Shown piece after piece: positions 7,558 to 15,595 of a stretch of 18,068 nucleotides of DNA (positions are counted from its first letter, which is position 1; every line of letters starts with the position of its first letter). The stretch is from Candidatus Heimdallarchaeota archaeon (GTDB taxonomy: Archaea; Asgardarchaeota; Heimdallarchaeia; Heimdallarchaeales; Kariarchaeaceae). The position numbers and the translations under genes were made by a program. Under the pieces are notes generated by a model. It saw only the letters and a program-made list of their open reading frames with translations. It had not been told where the DNA came from and ran no database searches. Where the stretch lies: contig WAMJ01000226.1 in assembly GCA_015522385.1 (NCBI GenBank), positions 1-18,068 of the forward strand, written 5' to 3'.

Positions 7558-7577
7558 CTACCTGTCCATACAGGTAG
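7558..7577. repeat. Perfect 7-base inverted repeat
   Basis: CTACCTG (7558-7564) and CAGGTAG (7571-7577) flank a 6-base centre, about 100 bases after the stop of the gene at 6521. It could be an RNA hairpin or a dimeric protein site. No T-run follows. Confidence 0.45.
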
Positions 7578-7902
7578 ATGATATATGTGAATTCCGTGCA
7601 AATTGTTTCTGGTAGGGTGTGGAGCGGATCAACGGCTCGAATCCTAAAGCCCATTATACGATCTACAGTAAATTCCCAGATAAAGATTTCGAGAACATAA
7701 GACACTACTTGCCACTCTGGAATTATATTAATCCTCTAATTACAATGTATGTATCTCATTAAACTATCTATTATTATGATTGTATAGAGACACCTACAAC
7801 AGTAAATGTGTGCCGTATCCCCAGATAAATTCTATGGTCAAATTGCGGGTCAAGAGACAGTCAGATAATCTGATTCTGAAACGAGACTAGTATTTAAGAA
7901 TG

Positions 7903-7926
7903 GTCAAAAAACTTGAGAAAAACGAA
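7903..7926 (-). terminator. T-rich terminator candidate after the FKBP gene
   Basis: Read on the minus strand this stretch has TTTTTC and TTTTTTG runs about 30-50 bases after the FKBP stop. Archaeal transcription often ends at such T-runs without a hairpin. Confidence 0.35.
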
Positions 7927-7952
7927 GAAAGAGATTATTTAAGTGAGGAATT

Positions 7953-8282
7953 TTATATTATCTCTAGGAGCTCTACTTCGAAAATAAGTACTGCATTTGG
8001 GGGAATAACTCCTCCAGCACCCCTGCTCCCATAGCCCATATCAGGGGGAATAGTGAGCTTGACCTTCTCTCCCACTCTCATCTTAGCAACTCCTTCGTCC
8101 CATCCCCTGATCACTCTTCCCATTCCGAGAGGGAAAGTGAAGGGTTGTCCTCTATCAACACTGCTGTCAAATTTCTTTCCGTCAGTTAACCAACCAGTGT
8201 AGTGAACCTTAACCTGATCTCCCTTCTGTGGGAGAGATCCTGATTCGTTCCTTGTTATGTACTCGATTTCTAATCCAGTCAT
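7953..8282 (-). CDS. FKBP-type peptidyl-prolyl cis-trans isomerase
   Basis: A 109-residue single-domain FKBP, the length of human FKBP12. It catalyses cis-trans isomerisation of Xaa-Pro bonds and acts as a folding catalyst or chaperone; there is no signal peptide, so it is cytosolic. Hallmarks: VHYTG (Y28), GKKFDSS (F38, D39), RVIRGWDEG (V57, I58, W61), the [15 protein letters not shown] loop (Y84) and IFEVELL (F101), which line the FK506/proline pocket. The usual His of the 80s loop is Gly here. The insert-in-flap domain common in archaeal FKBPs is absent, so it resembles eukaryotic and some bacterial small FKBPs. A TTTATA box 27 bases before the ATG indicates its own leaderless transcript, 49 bases after the fumarase gene on the same strand. 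Confidence 0.95.
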   Translation of the reverse strand: MTGLEIEYITRNESGSLPQKGDQVKVHYTGWLTDGKKFDSSVDRGQPFTFPLGMGRVIRGWDEGVAKMRVGEKVKLTIPPDMGYGSRGAGGVIPPNAVLIFEVELLEII

Positions 8283-8303
8283 ATCCGAAATTGTGTGGAG
8301 AAG

Positions 8304-8309
8304 TATAAA
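8304..8309 (-). promoter_or_regulatory. TATA box of the FKBP gene
   Basis: Read on the minus strand, TTTATA begins 27 bases before the ATG at 8282, predicting transcription independent of the upstream fumarase gene. Confidence 0.6.
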
Positions 8310-8331
8310 TCTCTCCTGATTTGAGAACGGA

Positions 8332-9738
8332 CTATTCTACCATCCTCTTCAAGTCGAGGGCATCTGAGATCTCCTCGGGAGTAAGAACTCCCTCTTCTAG
8401 CAAAACCTCGCGGATCGTCTTGTCCTCCTTGAATGCTCTTTTCGCAACAGCTGCTGCTTTGTCATAGGGATAGGGGATCTTGTCTCCCTTCCGATACGTC
8501 GTTAGGGCAGTCACAAGCATGAGAGATTGCTCAACAAGAGAGTCTATCCTCTTGGTATTTGCCTGGAGACCGATGAGACAGTTCTTGGTGAATGACTGCA
8601 TACCACGTGTGAGGATATCTATGCTCTCGAGGACATTGGAGGCGATCATTGGCTTCATCAGATTCAGCTCAAAATACCCCTGTATCCCACCATGCGTAAT
8701 GGCTGTATCGTTCCCAATTACCTGTGCTGCGACCTGGACGAGCATCTCTGCCTGTGTCGGATTCACCTTTCCCGGCATGATCGAAGAACCAGGCTCATTT
8801 GCAGGTAGGATTAACTCACCCAAACCTACCCTAGGTCCAGAACCGAGGAACCTGATATCGTTGGCTATCTTGATGAGTGCGACAGCAAGTGACTTTATCG
8901 AACCGCTGACAGCCACGATGGCATCCTTGCCCGCCAGTAGGGCAAATCGATTGCCGTCATCTCTGAAGTCTATGCCTGTTCTTTCCGAGATGATCTTTAT
9001 CGCCTTACTAGGCATATTTGGATGAGCGTTCAGTCCAGTGCCGACTGCTGTACCTCCCAGAGCGAGCTGCCTCAAGTGCTCGGAACTGTCCCTGATATTC
9101 TGCTGGCAGATGCGTAGCTGAGAGGCAAAACCAGAGAATTCTTGACCTAGAGTGCACGGCACTGCGTCTTGGAGGTGAGTCCTTCCTATCTTGATGATAT
9201 CCTTGAATTCCTCAGACTTCCTATCAAGGGCCTCTATCATGGTGTCTATTGCAGGGAGTAGTCTTCTCGTCACCTCTACCATCGTCGAGACATAGAGCGC
9301 CGTAGGAATCACATCATTGCTACTCTGTCCCCTGTTGACATGGTCATTTGGATGAACTGGTTTCTTACTCCCGACCTCACCTCCAAGGATAGATATGGCA
9401 ATGTTGGATAGGACCTCATTGGCGTTCATGTTGGTCTGGGTACCGGAACCTGTCTGGTAGATATCGAGTGGGAACTGGTCAAGGTATTTTCCCTCATTGA
9501 GAATGAGCTCTGCCGCTTCCACTATGGCATTGGCAAGGTTACTCTCAAGTTCACCCAGCTCCTTGTTGGCTATTGCACAGGCCCGTTTGGTCTCGATAAG
9601 GGCCCGGATGAATGGTTCTGGGAATGTTCGATTAGATATGTCAAAGTTCTGAAGGGATCTCTGGGTCTGGGCTCCCCACATTTTATTGCTCGGAACCTGT
9701 ACTTCACCCATGGAGTCCGATTCGATCCTGTAGTTCAT
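8332..9738 (-). CDS. fumC: Class II fumarate hydratase
   Basis: A 468-residue class II fumarase, which hydrates fumarate reversibly to L-malate in the citric-acid cycle without a metal. It aligns with E. coli FumC over its whole length: DSMGEVQVP and WGAQTQRSL at the start, [27 protein letters not shown] carrying the catalytic His at residue 188 (same number as in E. coli), and the [13 protein letters not shown] signature with the catalytic Ser near 318. The frame extends to a TTG at 9759, but ATG 9738 fits the family start and lies 27 bases after a TTATAT box. Near the C-terminus the segment [15 protein letters not shown] is a few residues longer than in E. coli. It ends in TAG. A cytosolic homotetramer is expected. 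Confidence 0.97.
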   Translation of the reverse strand: MNYRIESDSMGEVQVPSNKMWGAQTQRSLQNFDISNRTFPEPFIRALIETKRACAIANKELGELESNLANAIVEAAELILNEGKYLDQFPLDIYQTGSGTQTNMNANEVLSNIAISILGGEVGSKKPVHPNDHVNRGQSSNDVIPTALYVSTMVEVTRRLLPAIDTMIEALDRKSEEFKDIIKIGRTHLQDAVPCTLGQEFSGFASQLRICQQNIRDSSEHLRQLALGGTAVGTGLNAHPNMPSKAIKIISERTGIDFRDDGNRFALLAGKDAIVAVSGSIKSLAVALIKIANDIRFLGSGPRVGLGELILPANEPGSSIMPGKVNPTQAEMLVQVAAQVIGNDTAITHGGIQGYFELNLMKPMIASNVLESIDILTRGMQSFTKNCLIGLQANTKRIDSLVEQSLMLVTALTTYRKGDKIPYPYDKAAAVAKRAFKEDKTIREVLLEEGVLTPEEISDALDLKRMVE

Positions 9739-9759
9739 AGGGTACCAACTTGTCCTCAA

Positions 9760-9765
9760 ATATAA
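9760..9765 (-). promoter_or_regulatory. TATA box of the fumarase gene
   Basis: TTATAT read on the minus strand, 27 bases before ATG 9738. It supports that start over the TTG at 9759. Confidence 0.55.
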
Positions 9766-9823
9766 TCGTTCGGACGAGTGAGGATGTCATAACGCCTAAA
9801 TTCCCCTAGGTCTAGCACAGACT

Positions 9824-10603
9824 ATGGAGCTGAGAATCAAGCAGTGGCCTCCTCGCGACTCAACTCATCTGGCGGGACATGATCCAGGGTGGAAGTACAA
9901 GATCCTCAAAGCTCCGGTTGAGACCATCGCTCGTATCCTGTTCTGCCCGAGGTATAGGGGCACAGAGAATATCGAACTCCTCGGTGATACCCCCGCCATC
10001 TTGGTCTCGAACCATGACACAGGTCTCGACCCTGCATATATCTCCCCCAAATATAGGTACAAGATACACACCTTGGCACTAGACAACCCATGGTGGGACT
10101 CGAAGCTTCTGAGGTACATTTACCGAGAGCTAGGAGTCATCGCAGTACCACCTTCAGGTTCTAAAAAGGAGACCTATGACATCTCCTATCGAGCGTTAAA
10201 ACGCGGATACACCCTTTTGATATTCCCTGAAGCAAATTTCATGCATGACAAGAGAGTCATTCATGGGAAATTAGGATTCGCCAGACTTGCTGCCCATACT
10301 GGTTGTCCTATCCTTCCTATCGGCATATCGGGAATAGACCATGTGCACTTCAAGGACTTCCTCCCACCACTTAACAGGAAGGTAACTGTCGAGTTCCGCC
10401 CTCCTAGAAAAGTCAAGAAGGACTTCAGATCGAGCTTTCCTGATCTCATCGACGGGGACACGGAAGTAGGGATTAGAGACGAGGTGATGCATGAGGTAAG
10501 GATGGCCAGCAACTATGCAGGTATCTTGCCCCGAGATCGAGACGAGCTCATTGCGTACTACAAAGGTCTCAAATATCTATACACTGATATCTGGAGTCCG
10601 TAA
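9824..10603 (+). CDS. PlsC-like 1-acyl-glycerol-3-phosphate acyltransferase family protein
   Basis: A 259-residue LPLAT/PlsC-superfamily protein. Such enzymes move an acyl chain from acyl-CoA or acyl-ACP to a (lyso)phospholipid precursor at the membrane. Visible motifs: the HX4D catalytic pair in NHDTGLD (H64, D69), FPEAN at 134-138 (motif III, usually FPEG), HGKLGFARLA near 147-156, and PILPIGISG near 162-170 (motif IV). No long membrane helix is evident, so peripheral attachment is likely. A weak CTAAATT element 28 bases before the ATG could be its promoter, in the 85-base gap divergent from fumarase. The true acceptor is unknown; in an archaeon with ether lipids it need not be glycerol phosphate. 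The crotonase gene follows 42 bases later. Confidence 0.88.
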   Translation: MELRIKQWPPRDSTHLAGHDPGWKYKILKAPVETIARILFCPRYRGTENIELLGDTPAILVSNHDTGLDPAYISPKYRYKIHTLALDNPWWDSKLLRYIYRELGVIAVPPSGSKKETYDISYRALKRGYTLLIFPEANFMHDKRVIHGKLGFARLAAHTGCPILPIGISGIDHVHFKDFLPPLNRKVTVEFRPPRKVKKDFRSSFPDLIDGDTEVGIRDEVMHEVRMASNYAGILPRDRDELIAYYKGLKYLYTDIWSP

Positions 10604-10617
10604 CTCCATAGAATTGA

Positions 10618-10624
10618 TTAAAAA
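10618..10624 (+). promoter_or_regulatory. TATA-like box of the crotonase gene
   Basis: TTAAAAA begins 28 bases before the ATG at 10646, within the short gap after the acyltransferase gene. Confidence 0.45.
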
Positions 10625-10645
10625 CATCATCTCCATTCTGACTCA

Positions 10646-11425
10646 ATGAATTTCATAAGTCTCGATATCCAGTCGGATATCGCATCCATCACAATCAACA
10701 GAGAGAAGGCACTCAATGCTTTGAATTCTGATGTGCTAAAAGAGCTGGATCAGGCAATCGATACAATCGAGGACCGTATCTCCGACATCCGGGTACTGAC
10801 CATCAGAGGAGCTGGGGAAAAATCATTCGTCGCAGGAGCTGACATTTCTGAGATGGTGAAACTTAGCCCACTTGAGGCCCGTGAGTTCCTCACATATGGA
10901 CAGAGGGTACTTGACCGTATCGAACTTCTCCCTATACCAGTTATTGCTATAGTAAACGGGTACGCGCTTGGCGGAGGTCTTGAGCTGGCCTTGGCCTGTG
11001 ACATCAGGCTCGCTACAGAAAATGCAGTTCTCGGACTTCCCGAGGTATCCCTAGGTCTTATCCCGAGTTTTGGAGGTACACAGAGGCTTACTAGAGCAGT
11101 AGGTACATCGGTGGCCAAGTCAATGATCCTAATGGGGAAGAAGATTGACGCTAAGAGAGCATATGAGCTCGGTCTCGTGGATGATGTCGCGAGCTTCGAA
11201 AACCTCGATGAGAAGCTTGGTAAAATGATAAAGACTCTGAAGAAGATGGCACCCGTGGCCCTACACGCAGCCAAGGATGCGATCTACGCTGCATCTAATA
11301 TGGACATTATCTCTGGCCAAGAACTCGAGGTCAACTACGCCTCGATGTGCTTCTCGACTGATGACCTTAGAGAAGGAATGAGTGCCTTTCTAGAAAAGCG
11401 TAAAGCGGAGTTCACCGGTAAGTAA
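10646..11425 (+). CDS. Enoyl-CoA hydratase/isomerase (crotonase) family protein
   Basis: A 259-residue crotonase-fold protein of normal length. It probably adds water to trans-2-enoyl-CoA to give 3-hydroxyacyl-CoA, as in fatty-acid or butyrate-type pathways. Oxyanion-hole segments are present: FVAGADISEM (61-70) and the YALGGGLELALACD stretch (106-119). Both acid/base glutamates of classical hydratases are there, E113 in GLELALA and E133 in LPEVSLGL, favouring hydratase over isomerase or other crotonase reactions. The C-terminal trimerisation region with REGMSAFLEKRKAEF is complete. It is downstream of the acyltransferase on the same strand but has its own TATA-like box. Cytosolic. The exact chain-length specificity cannot be read from sequence. 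Confidence 0.93.
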   Translation: MNFISLDIQSDIASITINREKALNALNSDVLKELDQAIDTIEDRISDIRVLTIRGAGEKSFVAGADISEMVKLSPLEAREFLTYGQRVLDRIELLPIPVIAIVNGYALGGGLELALACDIRLATENAVLGLPEVSLGLIPSFGGTQRLTRAVGTSVAKSMILMGKKIDAKRAYELGLVDDVASFENLDEKLGKMIKTLKKMAPVALHAAKDAIYAASNMDIISGQELEVNYASMCFSTDDLREGMSAFLEKRKAEFTGK

Positions 11426-11441
11426 TTCACTCGAATGTAGA

Positions 11442-12524
11442 TCACATATTCTGGGGAATTGGAATCTCCTGCTGTGCAAGGTAGTTCATCTTCTTCGCCC
11501 TGTAGAGTACCCAGACCATCCAGAAGTTGAGGAATGCAAGTGGAAGTAACCACAAACGGTAGCTCCATGTCTCGGTGAATACCGCTCTGAGAATCAAGTT
11601 GATACTCTCGACAATCACAGCCGAAAACAGGAGCACCGCGCCACTCAGTCTCTTGAAGTAGATAGAGAACAGCCCGATACTGTGACTGACAAGAACCAGC
11701 ACCCAACCCAGTGTTGCAAGAGTGAACCCACGGTAGTACGCTAATGTACCGTAGATCAGTGGAAGCATCACCAGGGCTACACTGAACCTAAAACTGGTAA
11801 TAGCCTGTTGTCTCCTCCGATTCCACACCCTACGGGCTCGCTCCACTCTGTTGATCAGCAGTCCCTTAATGGTAATAGGTCGATCTACAGTTGGGCACAC
11901 CCACTTCTCCCACTGGTACACGTCTGAGAAAATACTGGCGAACGGAGACTTCACGTTCCTGTGTCTGAAGAATCCTCTCCTCTCAAGCAGATCCGTCATC
12001 TTTTGGTCTAGGTGTGGTACGAAGATGGAGATGAATTTCGATTTGGTGGCGATGGCAAGATCAACTGCCTTATTCAGAAGTATACGACCAGCATCACTGT
12101 TCTTCCACTCAGATCGAATGTAGAGGAACTCAATGTAAGCCTCATTTCTCTTCGACCTGTACTCATCCCAAGGTGACATGAGGAAACCTGCCCTGAGACC
12201 CCTTCTCCAGCCGAGGTGCTTTATCAGAGTCTGGAAGCTAATTGCCTTGTACAATGGTTGAGTGGGGAGCTGCAATCTTGTAACCCCGATGACCATGGGC
12301 CCCTCGGTAATAACGTACAAACCAGCATAGTTGTTGGTATAGGTCTCGATGAGTGCATCTCTGGCCTTGTCCAATTTATCCCTGAATATGTTCTTGATGA
12401 AGAGGGAATCTGAATTGAGTATGGTCTCGACGATGGACGGTATGTCATCTACCTGCGCCATTCTCACGATTGGGCAGGTTAACTGCTTCGACCAACTCGT
12501 TGCGAAACCCACCGTGCTCACCAT
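11442..12524 (-). CDS. GNAT-type N-acetyltransferase fused to a C-terminal membrane domain
   Basis: A 360-residue two-part protein. Residues about 18-205 look like a GNAT acyltransferase: IVRMAQVDDIPSIV (strand 1 and helix 1), MVIGVTRLQL, and the acetyl-CoA motif region AYIEFLYIRSEWKNSDAGRI, where the usual R/Q-x-x-G-x-G/A loop is loosely kept (KNSDAG). Then FVPHLDQKMTDLLERRGFF gives the typical ending. A basic linker (RVERARRVWNRRRQQ) leads to about four membrane helices (246-264, 268-290, 294-312, 324-342). The catalytic domain is therefore tethered to the membrane, probably on the cytoplasmic side by the positive-inside rule. The substrate is unknown. Starts at GTG 12512 or ATG 12461 are possible; TTTTAATT 27 bases before 12524 supports the first ATG. 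It converges on the crotonase gene. Confidence 0.72.
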   Translation of the reverse strand: MVSTVGFATSWSKQLTCPIVRMAQVDDIPSIVETILNSDSLFIKNIFRDKLDKARDALIETYTNNYAGLYVITEGPMVIGVTRLQLPTQPLYKAISFQTLIKHLGWRRGLRAGFLMSPWDEYRSKRNEAYIEFLYIRSEWKNSDAGRILLNKAVDLAIATKSKFISIFVPHLDQKMTDLLERRGFFRHRNVKSPFASIFSDVYQWEKWVCPTVDRPITIKGLLINRVERARRVWNRRRQQAITSFRFSVALVMLPLIYGTLAYYRGFTLATLGWVLVLVSHSIGLFSIYFKRLSGAVLLFSAVIVESINLILRAVFTETWSYRLWLLPLAFLNFWMVWVLYRAKKMNYLAQQEIPIPQNM

Positions 12525-12561
12525 TTATATTAACTCACGGGTGAATTAAAATCTATCGAAA

Positions 12562-12924
12562 TTAGGACACCTCTTTGTGTTTAAAAATACGAACAAGCGC
12601 AAATATAACGGGAAGGTATAATCTCGCAAGCACATTGTATTTTTCAGCACCACCTATCGCAAAGAAACCATCATCACCTTTAAGTCGGAAGAGAACTGAA
12701 ATTTCGCTGATTAGTCTAGGGTCCTCGTCCATAACTTTGACCTGAAGATCTTTGATGTCATAGTTCCGGTACAGTGAGAGAGCAATCTCCTCAATTGTAG
12801 TCCCAGTCCAAAAGTCCTCATTTTCTAGCAACTTTCTCTGTATCGACATGATGAGCCCTGGGCTAATAGGCTGGTCGATTGACCACTTCACTTTATCTCC
12901 CCCCTCTCCGATAGAGGCTCGCAT
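12562..12924 (-). CDS. Hypothetical protein, 120 residues
   Basis: Not recognised. It has a polar N-terminal two-thirds with alternating helix/strand character (TTIEEIALSLYRNYDI, a QVKVMD strand, EISVLFRLKGDDGFFAI), which looks like a small alpha/beta fold, and a hydrophobic stretch near 98-113 (VLARLYLPVIFALVRIF) that may be a membrane anchor or an amphipathic helix, ending in a basic tail. An ATATTT box 30 bases before the ATG supports a leaderless start. The GNAT-membrane gene follows 37 bases downstream on the same strand, so the two may share a transcript. Confidence 0.65.
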   Translation of the reverse strand: MRASIGEGGDKVKWSIDQPISPGLIMSIQRKLLENEDFWTGTTIEEIALSLYRNYDIKDLQVKVMDEDPRLISEISVLFRLKGDDGFFAIGGAEKYNVLARLYLPVIFALVRIFKHKEVS

Positions 12925-12995
12925 CTCTCAACTACTGTTGATTTGTCGAAATATCTGCATTTGCATTGGTATTGTTCGCCCCTCGAATTTCGAAA

Positions 12996-13005
12996 ATTAT
13001 TAATA
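12996..13005 (+). promoter_or_regulatory. TATA-like box of the beta-helix gene
   Basis: ATTATTAATA, preceded by a purine-rich CGAAA (a plausible BRE), lies about 25 bases before the in-frame ATA at 13022. It predicts a leaderless start just where the signal peptide frame begins. Confidence 0.45.
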
Positions 13006-13021
13006 GTGCTCAGCCCGATAA

Positions 13022-14293
13022 ATAAACAGAGCTAAGTTCAAGAAATTTCTTCTCCTATCACTTCTCTTCTTGACTTTGAGTAATGGGTTTACAATACTCC
13101 AAGTTAAAGCAGAATTAAATCCGATAGCATATCGTTATGACAATCTAAAGGAGAGTCCTGCGATGTACATCTCCTCTGCAGAGGATTTCAGCGAGTACGG
13201 AATTCATGGTGACGGCAGTCAGGAGAATCCGTACCTTATTGAAAATCTGAGATTCTCCCAGCTTATCGACCGTAGAGTTTCCGACAGTATTAATGCCATA
13301 ACAATTAATGGGATAGTTGGAAATATCGTCATTCGAAACAACTTCTTCAGAATGGACAGAGTTAAGATGATGAGCGGATCAAATCCGGGGATGATAGACC
13401 TTCAGAATATTGATGGATCGGTGACTATCGAGGATTCTTACTTCTATGAACGGGACAATAACTCTTATGCACTCTATATGAAATCTGTCTATGCAATATC
13501 AGTTGATAACCTATTAATTCAGAACAACTACTTTCAGAAAGAGGACTGGGGAAGAAATCTAATTCTCTCGAATATAAACAAACTCTCAATTGTTGGAAAC
13601 ACTGCCATTACCGATACATACACATTTATTAGTAACGTGGATGTTCTAGAGATTTACAATAACACGGGAATTGTTAATGAGGAAATCTCGGGTATAGGAG
13701 AACTCACATACGATCATAATGAGATCAATGGGGAGGTTAAACTTCTGAATATTAATTCTGGAGATATCAGTGATAATTTATTTGCCCAAGGGGATATACA
13801 ACTAAAACTGGGGTGGGATATATCTAACTTAACCATTACTTCCAACTCATTTGTGAGAGCCTCTTACGTCACTGGATTTGGGGGCGCTTGCTGTGGAAAT
13901 TCCATCTTAGTCCTTATCAGTGATAACCTTTTCCAAGACGATGGGAGCTATGCAATAGAGATTATATTAGACTCCTTGCAGAATTACACCATAAGTAATA
14001 ACAGCTTCTATAACAATGGGTGGGAGAAACAAACGGAGAGCTAGGCCTTTTCGTCATCCCAGGGGGTCCTCTTCGAAAGTAACTACTGGGATGACTCGAC
14101 AGGGGGACCGTACTCGATTGCCGGAGAGGCAGGTCTCAAAGACAATTCCCCGATGGATAGAGCCTATCATGAAAAGATTAATACCCAATTATTACGATTA
14201 ACGACAGAACAGACTCCAATCCCTTTGACAGTTATATTTTCATCACTCATTGCAGTGGTCGTATTCAGGTATAAACTTGCGAACAAGATTTAA
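13022..14293 (+). pseudogene. Secreted right-handed beta-helix (NosD-like) protein, frame interrupted by TAG and lacking ATG
   Basis: The frame gives a 423-residue surface protein if the TAG at 14042-14044 is passed. N-terminus: a basic segment (AKFKKF) and a hydrophobic signal peptide core (LLLSLLFLTL). Next comes the region with DFSEYGIHGDGSQENPYLIEN, typical of archaeal NosD/parallel beta-helix proteins. Then repeated rungs follow (IRNNFF, IQNNYF, IVGNT, IYNNT, ISDNLF, ITSNSF, ISNNSF). After the TAG the same frame continues with the family's NYWDDSTGGPYSI segment and a C-terminal membrane helix (IPLTVIFSSLIAVVVF) with a basic end. The only in-frame start near the promoter is ATA 13022; a TTG at 13070 would delete the signal peptide core. 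Either a young pseudogene with two point changes, or unusual initiation plus readthrough. The stop overlaps that of the converging gene at TTAA (14290-14293). Confidence 0.72.
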
Positions 14294-14853
14294 TCGTCCT
14301 GAACCTGAGGACTTCTTTTTCTAATCTGATTTATTAGCAGTGCTATAACCCCGCCGAGGGTGAAGAACAATACAAGAGCGATATTTACCTTGAGCAGCAA
14401 ATCTGGATTGTCTATGTACTCCGCTCCTATCTGACCGAGGTATGCAAAGACGAGTGCATAGGGAAGTGCGGTGACTACTGAGACGATCAGATAGCCCCGT
14501 CGGGGTAGCTGGAGGAAACCCGACATGATACTCAGCACGTCGTTTGGTGCATAGGGGATGAGTCGAGTGATAAGTAGGCCGTAGTTCCCTTTCTCTCTGA
14601 CCTTAACTACGTGTGGGTTGTGCTCGAATTTCCTCAAGGACTCAATAACCCGTTCGGATCGAACAGATAGATACCTAATGAGCTCGTATGCAACCTGAGC
14701 GCCAAGGACCATGGCGAACCAGTTGATCAATCCCCCAGCTAGCCACCCAAAACTCGCTCCTGCCTGTAGGAGTAGAACTTCCTTTGGGAACCCGGGTATA
14801 AATGTCTGGAGGACAATGAATGAGATGATGTATATTGGTAGCAGGTAGTCCAT
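14290..14853 (-). CDS. TVP38/TMEM64 (DedA/VTT-type) membrane protein
   Basis: A 187-residue integral membrane protein of the SNARE-associated/VTT superfamily, whose better-known members (DedA, TMEM41B, VMP1) are linked to lipid transport or scrambling across the membrane. The core motif region is clear: GNYGLLITRLIPYAPNDVLSIMSG across residues 89-112, with the conserved R97 and P100, followed by FLQLPRRGYLIVSVVTALP and a helix. An N-terminal re-entrant-like PGFPKEVLLLQAG and an Asn/Arg-rich amphipathic link (YELIRYLSVRSERV) also fit. The ATG lies one base after the stop of the upstream winged-helix gene, so both come from one transcript. Its role in this organism is not known. Confidence 0.85.
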   Translation of the reverse strand: MDYLLPIYIISFIVLQTFIPGFPKEVLLLQAGASFGWLAGGLINWFAMVLGAQVAYELIRYLSVRSERVIESLRKFEHNPHVVKVREKGNYGLLITRLIPYAPNDVLSIMSGFLQLPRRGYLIVSVVTALPYALVFAYLGQIGAEYIDNPDLLLKVNIALVLFFTLGGVIALLINQIRKRSPQVQDD

Positions 14854-14854
14854 C

Positions 14855-15595
14855 TTAACCTAAACTCGCGTCCTCAAATACCGAGTAGAATTCCTGAAGT
14901 GTCTTTGACCTTCTCTTGAACAGAGACATGAGAGCAGATATGGTCAAAATCTGGTCGATGGAAGCATAAGGAAGTTTAGCAAGGTACTTTATATCCTCCT
15001 CTGGAATCTTCTCAACTAGCTCCATGATCTCAGCTTTAATCTTGTGGTTAAGGCTGGCAATCCATTTGCCGTAGTTGTCCATGTGCTTGACCTTTCCGAG
15101 TACCTGCTCAAGGAGCTTGGCCATAGCTATTCCCTTCAAGGAGTCGAGGTGAGCGCCATCGTCCATACACGCCAAGCAGTCATCACCACAATCTGGAGTT
15201 TGGGTTGCAAGGTTCTCATCATGGTCAAGATAGAAGATCCTTGCTGTCCTTCCCCAAATCTTCTCTGTGGCAGTCTGACCTCTAATCACCCGCTGTCCTA
15301 CGACCTTCACAAGCCCCAGTTTCTTAAGCTCATTGAGGTATCTGTAGATGGTCTTGTCAGACTTCCGGTATTTTTCTGGGTCAGAAGAGAACAGTGGATA
15401 GGCCTCCGTGATCTCCTTAACAGTATGGAAACCATGACGGAGATAGGCAATAATTGGGTAATGGTCGTTAGAATTAATCTTGGCAATCTGGTCAGGGTTC
15501 GTGATGAACATCACGGTCTTGGGTTCGTCCCAAATCTTGTCCTCGGACTCGACCTCCCCACCGTTCATATCCTTGATCTGGTCATCGGTACTCAT
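14855..15595 (-). CDS. Winged-helix (ArsR-like) regulator with Cys/His cluster
   Basis: A 246-residue probable transcription regulator. Residues about 35-122 form a winged helix: DHYPIIAYLRHGFHTVKEITEAYP, then a recognition-helix candidate SDKTIYRYLNELKKLGLVK, then the wing VVGQRVI...RTARIFYL. It is followed by DCGDDCLACMDDGAH (C136, C140, C143, H149), which could bind a metal or an iron-sulfur cluster, and a helical C-terminal region (150-246) likely for dimerisation. The N-terminal 25 residues are acidic and probably disordered. It is the first gene of an operon with the TVP38-type protein one base downstream, so it may control that gene. No clear TATA box sits 27 bases upstream, so a longer leader or an alternative start (M10 at 15568) is possible. 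Confidence 0.8.
   Translation of the reverse strand: MSTDDQIKDMNGGEVESEDKIWDEPKTVMFITNPDQIAKINSNDHYPIIAYLRHGFHTVKEITEAYPLFSSDPEKYRKSDKTIYRYLNELKKLGLVKVVGQRVIRGQTATEKIWGRTARIFYLDHDENLATQTPDCGDDCLACMDDGAHLDSLKGIAMAKLLEQVLGKVKHMDNYGKWIASLNHKIKAEIMELVEKIPEEDIKYLAKLPYASIDQILTISALMSLFKRRSKTLQEFYSVFEDASLG

Larger units (their letters stand above)
7457..7952. other. 500-base AT-rich spacer without a gene
   Basis: Stops are frequent in all frames and I see no supported coding region, tRNA or rRNA. It holds one clear inverted repeat (7558-7577) and, at its right end, T-runs on the minus strand that probably end the FKBP transcript. It separates the membrane-protein array from the housekeeping block. 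Confidence 0.5.

Noticed and set aside
7600..7665. tRNA-like T-loop phrase (GGCTCGAATCC) in the spacer.
   Set aside because: No matching T-stem, anticodon arm or acceptor stem can be formed.
8480..9025. 181-codon frame antisense to fumarase.
   Set aside because: A shadow of the well-supported fumarase frame, with no promoter or recognisable product.
9865..10119. Several overlapping minus-strand frames opposite the acyltransferase.
   Set aside because: They all lie over a conserved enzyme's coding sequence and have no own promoter.
10750..11274. 174-codon frame antisense to the crotonase gene.
   Set aside because: A shadow of the crotonase codons; composition is Ser/Pro-rich, as is typical of antisense frames.
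13022..14293. Pyrrolysine at the internal TAG of the beta-helix gene.
   Set aside because: TAG ends several normal genes here, and the start codon is also damaged, so a nonsense change is simpler.
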